Origin: an uncultured Dokdonia sp.
Lineage (GTDB): Bacteria > Bacteroidota > Bacteroidia > Flavobacteriales > Flavobacteriaceae
NCBI RefSeq assembly: GCF_937910895.1
Contig: NZ_CALEMI010000109.1
Coordinates: 1 to 45,580 of the forward strand
DNA: 45,580 nt
Direction of reading: 5' to 3'
Positions 34,751-41,989 of this stretch are shown in pieces. The first letter of the stretch is position 1; each line of letters opens with the position of its first letter. The position numbers and the translations under genes are program-made. The notes under the pieces were generated by a model. That model made no database searches. It was not told the DNA's origin and saw only the letters and a list, made by a program, of their open reading frames with translations.

Positions 34751-36202
34751 ATGAAAAACGCAACCACGAGCTGGACCGCTTGTCAAGAATGTTACGGGCA
34801 AGGCAAAAAAAGCCGAAGGTTGCGCAAAAAAGTGCGATTAAGTTACCAACGAGCATTAGAACACTACAAAAAAAATGGTAAAGGCTCAGAACCGCTTCGT
34901 CCTCAGCCTTCTTTATATCCCTGCCCTATTTGTAAAGGTTCTGGGTTGATCCCTGCCGCAAGTCCTCCTGAAGCCGACAACGAAAACTATCCTCACATTG
35001 CTATTATCGGAGGCGGTATCGGAGGCGTAGCGTTGGCTGTTGCCTGTTTGCATCGCGGGATTCCGTTTACACTCTATGAGCGTGATCAAAGCTTTGATGC
35101 CCGATCACAAGGCTACGGACTCACCTTACAACAAGCCAGTAAGGCGATGGAAAGCTTTGGTCTTTTCTCATTAGAAGAAGGCGTCGTATCGACTAGACAT
35201 CTAGTGCATACTACCGAAGGAAACGTGGTTGGCGAATGGGGTATGAGAAAATGGATACAAACCGATCCCAAAAAAGCTCCTAAACGAACAAACATACACA
35301 TCGCTCGGCAATCGTTACGTTTGGCATTGTTGGAGCAACTCGGCGGACATGAGGCCGTGCAGTGGGAACATCAGTTTGTTGATTTTAAAATAGGTAAGGA
35401 CAATCGTGTTGATCTAAACTTTGAAGTAAACGGACAACGTAAAACCACCAAAACTGACCTAGTCGTAGGAGCCGATGGGATTCGAAGTTCGCTACGCAAC
35501 TTACTGATCGGTGAAGAAGTGACACCTTTACGCTATTTAGACTGCATTGTGATTTTGGGGATTTGTCCATTAGATCAATTACAAAATCTAGACAGTGATG
35601 TATTAGATTCCGCTACGGTATTCCAAACCGCCAATGGCAATGAGCGTATCTATATGATGCCTTACTCGTCTGATGCGATTATGTGGCAACTTAGCTTCCC
35701 CATGCCTGAAAAAGAAGCCAAAGCATTAAGCGCGCAAGGCGCAAAAGCCCTCAAAGAAGAGGCCTGCCGTAGAACGCCTTGGCACGATCCTATTCCTCAA
35801 ATTTTAGAAACCACTCAAGAAGCACATATATCTGGTTATCCTGTATATGACCGAGAATTGTTACAACCCGAATTACTACAAAAAACAGGGCCATGTACCC
35901 TCATCGGAGATGCAGCACACCCTATGAGTCCGTTTAAAGGACAGGGCGCCAATCAGGCGCTACTGGATGCCCTTGCCCTTGCAAGAGCCATCACCAAAGG
36001 ATGCCTACACCGCCCCTTAGCAAACTGGAGAGATGTTGGATTAAGGGAATCTGTGTTAACCGACTTTGAATCTGAAATGATCGCTCGCAGTGCTTCCAAA
36101 GTAAAAGACTCTGCAGCAGCAGCGCAGTTCCTCCATTCTGAGATTGTTCTACACGAAGCTGACGAGCCACGAGGGCGCTGTTTGAAAAAGAAAAATATGT
36201 AG
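34751..36202 (+). CDS. FAD-dependent monooxygenase with N-terminal DnaJ-like zinc module
   Basis: A 483-residue fusion. Residues 1-75 carry two CxxCxGxG motifs (CQECYGQG and CPICKGSG) separated by a basic linker, like half of the DnaJ cysteine-rich domain, probably holding one zinc. The rest is a class A flavin monooxygenase: HIAIIGGGIGGVALAVACLHRGIPFTLYERD (FAD/Rossmann), DLVVGADGIRSSLR (DG motif) and GDAAHPMSPFKGQGANQALLDAL (second FAD motif), similar in plan to TetX-type enzymes. Sampled GC (about 50%) is far above that of neighbours (about 25-35%), which points to acquisition. The substrate is unknown. Confidence 0.9.
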   Translation: MKNATTSWTACQECYGQGKKSRRLRKKVRLSYQRALEHYKKNGKGSEPLRPQPSLYPCPICKGSGLIPAASPPEADNENYPHIAIIGGGIGGVALAVACLHRGIPFTLYERDQSFDARSQGYGLTLQQASKAMESFGLFSLEEGVVSTRHLVHTTEGNVVGEWGMRKWIQTDPKKAPKRTNIHIARQSLRLALLEQLGGHEAVQWEHQFVDFKIGKDNRVDLNFEVNGQRKTTKTDLVVGADGIRSSLRNLLIGEEVTPLRYLDCIVILGICPLDQLQNLDSDVLDSATVFQTANGNERIYMMPYSSDAIMWQLSFPMPEKEAKALSAQGAKALKEEACRRTPWHDPIPQILETTQEAHISGYPVYDRELLQPELLQKTGPCTLIGDAAHPMSPFKGQGANQALLDALALARAITKGCLHRPLANWRDVGLRESVLTDFESEMIARSASKVKDSAAAAQFLHSEIVLHEADEPRGRCLKKKNM

Positions 36203-36611
36203 TAAATATTTATTTGTTATAACTAGAAGCATATCGTATTAAATGACATAAGACCGCTTTCCTAAAGGATGTAAGTCATAAGACTTTTTATTAATTTTAA
36301 TAGAATAAGTCACAAAAAATCATATAAGTATAAAATAGAGTATTGGTCTATTTTAGAGGATTACTCTATTTATTGTAAAATCTTTTATGAGGTACGGAAA
36401 ATGTACATCTCTGATATAGGTTGACCACTTTTAAAGTGGAAAACTAATAATTACCTAAATCATAACTCCTTATATCAACGAGTGGACGTGGACATAGAAG
36501 AATGATATACGAAATTGGGATACATTAGATAATCAACTTAAGGTTACAATGAACTATTAAAAACAGCTAGCGACTATATCAAGCGATCGTCTAATAATTG
36601 ATTGCTTGTAC
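36203..36611. other. Intergenic region (409 bases), possible decayed mobile element
   Basis: No intact gene is present. A perfect inverted repeat ccacttt-t-aaagtgg lies at 36425-36439. The stretch to its right has short transposase-like words interrupted by stops in all frames. This hints at an insertion sequence remnant but does not prove it. Confidence 0.3.
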
Positions 36612-38576
36612 TTACCTATTATAAGGATACTCACTGATCCAATGAAAACCTCTATTCGTTAATAAAAAACCATCTGTATCTATTCGTTTTGTTTTACCTG
36701 AGATTGTATCATTTTTATAGATGTAATTAAAATCTAAAGTATTCTCAGTTTTGGTATAATTAAAATAAAAATAATTATCACTATTCCCTGAAGGGAAGAA
36801 TTTAATTCTTGGCATGTTAGAATCAACTTCTATTTTATAATAGATATTTTTCTTATTCATCTTATGAACTTGTACCCTTCCTTCTCTTTCAAATCTAATA
36901 TCTTTCCAAAGCTGATCACTCTTATAATTTGTGATGGTATCTCCATTAATCACATAGTTTGTGACTTCATACACACCGTACAATGCTGGCTTAGGCACAT
37001 CTGAGCCATATAATTCTCTAGATGCTAAAGAATTATAAAAACCATACCCTAAAGCATACGCTATCACTATTCCTTTTAAGACGTTTAAACCAATCTTAAT
37101 CCCCTTTTTAAATTGAGGGGGTTTTATTATTGTTAATCTCTGGACAGCCTTATTAGTAACCAAGAATTGCATCACTTTCTTTATATCCCGAGATAAAAGA
37201 AACAGTGTAATAATTACTAGATGTGTAGATAAAATCTTTACAGGAATATCAAAAAAGTAGTTGACAGCCATTACATTCATGGTTGTCATTAATGTAATTA
37301 CTGCTCCAAGAGTTAATGTACGTCTAAATAATAATAAGCCTGCTAACGCCTCTGCTATCCCCATAAATAAATTATAGCCTTCTGAAAACCCAAGAAAAGT
37401 CCAAGCTAATCCCATAGGAGAAGATTCGCCGTATGTTTCCATAAGCCTATAGAAAGTAGGTGCCGAAAACTGAAGTTGGATAATCTTTATTAAACCATAA
37501 CTAATAAGCATTAAACCCACATAGTAACGCATTCCTGTAGTTAGCCAATAATATAGTTTTTTATAATTCTGCCGATTTCTATCGAGTATAGACCATAATA
37601 AAGTACCAAATATAGCTACTAGAAAAATGATGAAAATGACCAAATAGTCATACGTTGTATCGCCGCTACCATTAGGTCCTGTATTGATATCGTAAGGAAT
37701 ACCAACAATATTTTTCCCAAACCAAGTTGCAAAATTCTGCATGAACTCTATGGGCTTGTTGGTTAAATAGTCAAAAAATGGGTACGCTCCATTATTCTGA
37801 AAAAAGATTATTAGTAGAAAGTAAATAAATGAAAATCTAAATCCAATTTTTGCTAATCGAGACCATCTATCCTCTTCAGTTGAAGAAGCATACGTCATAA
37901 AGGAAAGAAGGAGTATTAAAATATATAGTATTGATATAAAAATACCTACATTAGGAAGAGAAGCTTCAATGCTTCCTGTATTTTTTGAGATACCTTTACC
38001 TTCTATTAAAATTGAATAATTGCCATCGACACGATCTTCGCTAGTACTAGGCATAAATTCCTTTACGGAAGTGACTTCTTTTTCAGAAATACCTGGACTC
38101 CACTCTGGAATAATACGATCTGTTATTTTCGTTTCAAAACTAGCATTCTTAATTTCTATAGGTTGATATTCTCCTGTATCATCTTCTATATATAATTCAA
38201 ATTTGTCAAAGAAAAACTTACCATTGTAACTACAAATGCCACCAAAAACCAATCTGTCTGATTTTCCATCTATAGTACCTTCAATTGTATATGGAGTCCA
38301 TACATTCGATTTTATAGGCCTATCTCTCATATTATCAAAAAAGCCACTTCCTTGTTCAGGTTTATTATCTACCCTAGCCCAAATCCCAGACCAAGCCTCT
38401 TCATCACTTGTTTCGATTTTTGCGTACCCTATAATTTTAAACTTTTTTACAGCGTCTGTTTTAACCTCTATAGATTGAGAGAATGATGTCCAATATCTAG
38501 AAACTTCTTTTACAGTTTGGCTGTTAACAGATACGCTAAGTAAGATTGTGAAAAGAATTGTAACTAATTTTTTCAT
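36612..38576 (-). CDS. DoxX-like membrane protein with extracytoplasmic N-terminal domain
   Basis: A 654-residue protein. The signal peptide is MKKLVTILFTILLSVSVNSQ. Residues 25-185 form a predicted beta-sandwich (IEVKTDAVKKFKIIGYAKIE, then RLVFGGICSYNGKFFFDKFELYIE) like the modules that precede peptidase or esterase domains in related bacteria. A helix near residue 215 and several more transmembrane segments follow, including the DoxX-like block (YYVGLMLISYGLIKIIQLQF, then GFSEGYNLFMGIAEALAGLLLF). The last 130 residues are soluble. DoxX-like proteins are membrane proteins of diverse, mostly unclear function. The fusion of all three parts is unusual. Confidence 0.75.
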   Translation of the reverse strand: MKKLVTILFTILLSVSVNSQTVKEVSRYWTSFSQSIEVKTDAVKKFKIIGYAKIETSDEEAWSGIWARVDNKPEQGSGFFDNMRDRPIKSNVWTPYTIEGTIDGKSDRLVFGGICSYNGKFFFDKFELYIEDDTGEYQPIEIKNASFETKITDRIIPEWSPGISEKEVTSVKEFMPSTSEDRVDGNYSILIEGKGISKNTGSIEASLPNVGIFISILYILILLLSFMTYASSTEEDRWSRLAKIGFRFSFIYFLLIIFFQNNGAYPFFDYLTNKPIEFMQNFATWFGKNIVGIPYDINTGPNGSGDTTYDYLVIFIIFLVAIFGTLLWSILDRNRQNYKKLYYWLTTGMRYYVGLMLISYGLIKIIQLQFSAPTFYRLMETYGESSPMGLAWTFLGFSEGYNLFMGIAEALAGLLLFRRTLTLGAVITLMTTMNVMAVNYFFDIPVKILSTHLVIITLFLLSRDIKKVMQFLVTNKAVQRLTIIKPPQFKKGIKIGLNVLKGIVIAYALGYGFYNSLASRELYGSDVPKPALYGVYEVTNYVINGDTITNYKSDQLWKDIRFEREGRVQVHKMNKKNIYYKIEVDSNMPRIKFFPSGNSDNYFYFNYTKTENTLDFNYIYKNDTISGKTKRIDTDGFLLTNRGFHWISEYPYNR

Positions 38577-38931
38577 TTTTTAATGGCTAATGTTATAACC
38601 AAATATATAAAACTTACGTTTTGCCACAGAAAGTCTCATCTATTATAACATATACATTATGGATTTTTTAACAAGTGATATTGTAATATAGGACGTTTTA
38701 ATCTAAAATTAAAACTGAAATTCTCAACCCATCTATCCTTTCCAATCATTTAGACAAAACGAGACCCGAGTGGCGAAAAATCACAAATTCTAAAAACTCA
38801 AATTCCAAATCTCAAAAAAATCAAATCTTAAATTTAAAAATCCTACTTCTAAGTTCTAATAGTCAGTAAAATTTTAAAACTTCTTCTCTCTTCTTTACTA
38901 ACTATACGCTACTCACTAGCTACATTTTACT

Positions 38932-38945
38932 GCTTTCGCGAAAGC
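38932..38945. repeat. Iterated palindrome, copy 9
   Basis: Exact GCTTTCGCGAAAGC, intergenic, again at the right end of a pyrimidine-rich island as with copy 8. Confidence 0.95.
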
Positions 38946-38982
38946 GATAAGGTTAAAGCAACAGATTTTTTTTTTAATGTAA

Positions 38983-38998
38983 TTACGGGAATCCGTAA
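38983..38998. promoter_or_regulatory. Inverted repeat TTACGG-N4-CCGTAA
   Basis: A perfect 6-base-arm inverted repeat (ttacgg gaat ccgtaa) lies 220 bases upstream of the metalloprotease gene. It may be a transcription factor site; no regulator is assigned. Confidence 0.35.
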
Positions 38999-39217
38999 GG
39001 ATGAAAAGAAATAATTGTATACATTCCCAAAATAAAACCAATTAACTAACAAACAGTGAGTTATATTATTGCAGATTGATATAAATAGAAGCTTACTGTA
39101 GCATATAAACGTACAATGAAACACCTAAGTTTAAAAATAAACAGGCAACAACTATGAAGTCTTCTGATACAACAGGGGTGAGGTGTTCTTATACATTGAC
39201 GTTTAAACTATCTTAAA

Positions 39218-40645
39218 ATGAAAAAAATATTCTTTCTATTAGTAATCACCCCCCTCACTTTACAAGCACAATCATTAGACATTTGCCAAGCAAATACTAT
39301 AGAATATGGTTTGCAATCATACCATACAGGTGATGTCGTTATGGATTTTCAAAATGAAGAGCCATTGGTCATTAACACCTATTTCCTGATCATGGAGTCA
39401 ACGGCTATTAATGAAAACATTAGCGAAAGCGATTATCTAGCGGCAGTAGCGTATCTCAATATCAATTATAATCATTTTAATATCTTTTTCAAATACCTAG
39501 GATTTGAATTTGTTGATGATATTTTTGATTATGACACTTCTTATTATACAGATAGAATAAATTTCAGAATCTTACCTGAAGAAGGAGGCGCCGTAGCAGG
39601 TTTTCCTTATGATCTCAATGTGTTAACTACATTTCAGGCATTAACCAATGATGAGAACAAAGAATTTCTAATTGCACACGAAACTGGTCACATCCTCGGG
39701 CTTATCCATACAAATGGTACTACTGGAAATACGAATGGTACTTTTAATACACCTCTCAACTGTAACGGAAATCAAATTACGATGGGAACTTTTCCTATCA
39801 TAAACCCAACCTCAGAAAATGTTACACGAGATGAAACGGATATTAATTATAATGCAACTACTGCCGGGGATTATGTCGTTGACACGCCGGCGACGTATTA
39901 TCAAATAAATTTATGTGTTGATAACTCAGAAATTCACTATCTTTATAGCAATGAGGTACTTGACGTCACAAACACCCCCTATGAAAATATAGATACTCGT
40001 AATTTTATGATTTCAGATGATAGGGTAGAATATCACGAATTTAAAACTAGATTTACAGACGGTCAAGGCATACGTATGAGGGAGACTATTGAAAACGAAG
40101 CCGTTTTGCAAGCTATTTTAGCGCCTGTCTCATGTCTTTACGAACCTTACAGTGGCGACTATTATGTCGCTGGACCAACCACTCAAAATGACACACCATT
40201 ATTTCAACCAGGTTTTGACTATAAATTTGTAAGTGCTGGAGGGCAAGCACCCAATGGCTATCAAGTATACAATACGCCTTCTAGTTATGAAAATACTAGT
40301 TTTGTGTACGACGCTGGTACTATCCTAAATGAAGTAGATCGTTATTCTTTAGATCTAGAGAAAATATACCACCCTAATAAAAGCGCCATTATAATCGAAC
40401 AATTGGATGACCAGCCTAGGCGTTGTTATCACAATATAAATAGAGCCGTTAGTAGTGGCACAGTGATCAAATTCACAGATAATATCCTAAATCATAACTA
40501 TACAATTACCCCAAAAGATTCTGTAGGAATCAATCTCCCCACCTTAATACAAGATTTAGAAAACGGATTATACCTCATTGAAAAGAATTACAATGATGGT
40601 ACCCAGGAGCAGGAGGTAATTTTAAAAGGAGATCAAAATGATTAA
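39218..40645 (+). CDS. Secreted zincin metalloprotease (M43/pappalysin-like)
   Basis: A 475-residue exported protein with signal peptide MKKIFFLLVITPLTLQAQ. The extended zinc motif HETGHILGLIH places His154, Glu155, His158 and His164 as metal ligands and catalytic base. A Met-turn candidate follows (DTRNFMISDD). This pattern fits metzincins of the pappalysin (M43) type. The C-terminal 150 residues form an additional domain (YSGDYYVAGPTTQNDTPLFQ) without a recognised T9SS tail. The stop overlaps the start of the next gene by 8 bases, so this protein and the LRR/T9SS protein are made together. Confidence 0.85.
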   Translation: MKKIFFLLVITPLTLQAQSLDICQANTIEYGLQSYHTGDVVMDFQNEEPLVINTYFLIMESTAINENISESDYLAAVAYLNINYNHFNIFFKYLGFEFVDDIFDYDTSYYTDRINFRILPEEGGAVAGFPYDLNVLTTFQALTNDENKEFLIAHETGHILGLIHTNGTTGNTNGTFNTPLNCNGNQITMGTFPIINPTSENVTRDETDINYNATTAGDYVVDTPATYYQINLCVDNSEIHYLYSNEVLDVTNTPYENIDTRNFMISDDRVEYHEFKTRFTDGQGIRMRETIENEAVLQAILAPVSCLYEPYSGDYYVAGPTTQNDTPLFQPGFDYKFVSAGGQAPNGYQVYNTPSSYENTSFVYDAGTILNEVDRYSLDLEKIYHPNKSAIIIEQLDDQPRRCYHNINRAVSSGTVIKFTDNILNHNYTITPKDSVGINLPTLIQDLENGLYLIEKNYNDGTQEQEVILKGDQND

Positions 40646-41591
40646 ATTAAAACACATATTGATTTCCATTGTATGGGGATTCATACCAGTTACACAGGCA
40701 CAACACACCGCTATTCCTGATCCTGTTTTTGAGCAATATTTAATTGATTTTGGATTTGATTCTGATGCCACCATCAACGGACAGGTTTTAACGAGCGATA
40801 TTGAGTTTATTACAAGTCTTCAAATAAATGAAAGTCCTCCTTTTTACTTTATCAATGACTTAACAGGCATCCAAGATTTCACTTCGCTAGAGCATCTTTT
40901 TGTGGTGGGTATCGAATGCACTGCATTAAATTTTGGTGATTTAAATAACTTAACCTATTTCGAAGGGATTAGTAACACAAATTTGACCTCTGTTGATCTT
41001 AGCCAATGTGAAAATATAGCTACTATATTGTTGTCAGATAGCAATATAAGTAGTATAGAATTACCCCAAAGTCCAAGTCTGGTATCATTTGTATGCAGAA
41101 ATGCACAACTCACTTCCTTAGATTTATCAGAATATCCAAACCTGACCACCGTTTCGGTGGCACAAAATGCACTAGAAACCTTAATCATTACTAATGAAAA
41201 CAATACAAACATCACCTCCTTTAATGCAACCAATAATCCTATTTTATCCTGTATCATTGTAGACGACGCTGTTTATAGTCAGAATAATTGGCTAAACATT
41301 GATTCTACTACAACTTTTGTAGAAACACAAGAAGAATGCGAAGCATTATCTATTGGGGAAGTTCCCAACATTGAGATGAAGATCTATCCGAACCCTGCAA
41401 GTCAGTTTTTTAGGGTTGAATCCAACCAAGAAATAACAAACGTCACTATTATTGACATCACAGGAAAAGTGGTAAAATTCTTTAAACAACATCTAGAAAC
41501 ATATCCCGTAACTGATCTCTCTGAAGGTTTATACATCGTAACAATTGAAACAAACCTTGGAAAATCAACGCAAAAATTAATTGTTAAATAA
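40638..41591 (+). CDS. Secreted leucine-rich-repeat protein with T9SS sorting domain
   Basis: A 317-residue exported protein. A signal peptide ends near TQAQ, followed by IPDPVFEQYLIDFGFDSDA, which matches the N-terminal unit of the partial protein at the left edge. Leucine-rich repeats span about residues 55-200 (NLTSVDLSQCENIATILLSD, LTSLDLSEYPNLTTVSVAQN). A type A T9SS domain ends the protein (MKIYPNPASQFFRVESNQ, then DLSEGLYIVTI). It is translationally coupled to the metalloprotease, suggesting joint action at the cell surface. Confidence 0.92.
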   Translation: MIKLKHILISIVWGFIPVTQAQHTAIPDPVFEQYLIDFGFDSDATINGQVLTSDIEFITSLQINESPPFYFINDLTGIQDFTSLEHLFVVGIECTALNFGDLNNLTYFEGISNTNLTSVDLSQCENIATILLSDSNISSIELPQSPSLVSFVCRNAQLTSLDLSEYPNLTTVSVAQNALETLIITNENNTNITSFNATNNPILSCIIVDDAVYSQNNWLNIDSTTTFVETQEECEALSIGEVPNIEMKIYPNPASQFFRVESNQEITNVTIIDITGKVVKFFKQHLETYPVTDLSEGLYIVTIETNLGKSTQKLIVK

Positions 41592-41814
41592 AAGTGTAAT
41601 GTATTTTAATAGGTATGTAAAGTAAACAGCCTCACACTAAACAGAAAATTAGTTGTTTTTATAAAATAAAAAAAACTTCCTACTACCTACTTCCAGCATC
41701 CAAAAATTTTCAAATTCCAAATCATAAATTTCAAAAAATAAGTCTCCTTTCTCTATATTCTATGCGCTATATTCTCAATATAAAATTCCTAATTTCAAGG
41801 AACACCAAAATATA

Positions 41815-41880
41815 GAAGTTCATCCTGAGCACGCTTTCACGTAAGTGAAGTTTATACTGAGCTCGACGAAGTACGAAAGC
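41815..41880. repeat. Composite repeat: paired tcat/tgagc element around a split palindrome
   Basis: Two copies of gaagtt(c/t)at(c/a)ctgagc lie at 41815-41830 and 41847-41862 (32-base period). The halves acgctttc (41831-41838) and cgaaagc (41874-41880) of the iterated palindrome flank a 35-base interior. The interior contains the imperfect inverted repeat tactgagctcgacgaagta (41855-41873). Confidence 0.55.
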
Positions 41881-41962
41881 ATAAAAACCATAAAACTCTT
41901 AATAGACTATTAAAACTATTCGTTTACTATCATAAACCCTCTCGACTCATTCCTTTTTTTCC

Positions 41963-41970
41963 TACTTTTG
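41963..41970 (+). promoter_or_regulatory. -7 element (TACTTTTG) for the BatA/VWA gene
   Basis: A perfect TAnnTTTG lies 19 bases before the ATG at 41990. No TTG is present at the optimal -33 position. Confidence 0.5.
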
Positions 41971-41989
41971 ACAAAAGCTTTACACGGGA

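Larger units (their letters stand above)
38577..39217. other. Intergenic region (641 bases)
   Basis: No confident gene is present. It contains an AT-rich, low-complexity stretch with the 13-mer caaattccaaatc (38799-38811, repeated at 41711-41723), a pyrimidine-rich island (about 38875-38925), the iterated palindrome at 38932-38945, an inverted repeat at 38983-38998 and two tiny overlapping open frames at 39116-39216. Confidence 0.6.
41592..41989. other. Intergenic region (398 bases)
   Basis: No gene is seen. It contains AT-rich low-complexity DNA with caaattccaaatc (41711-41723), a ctatattctatg-type pyrimidine-rich island (about 41745-41785), a composite repeat at 41815-41880 and the promoter of the next operon. 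Confidence 0.6.
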
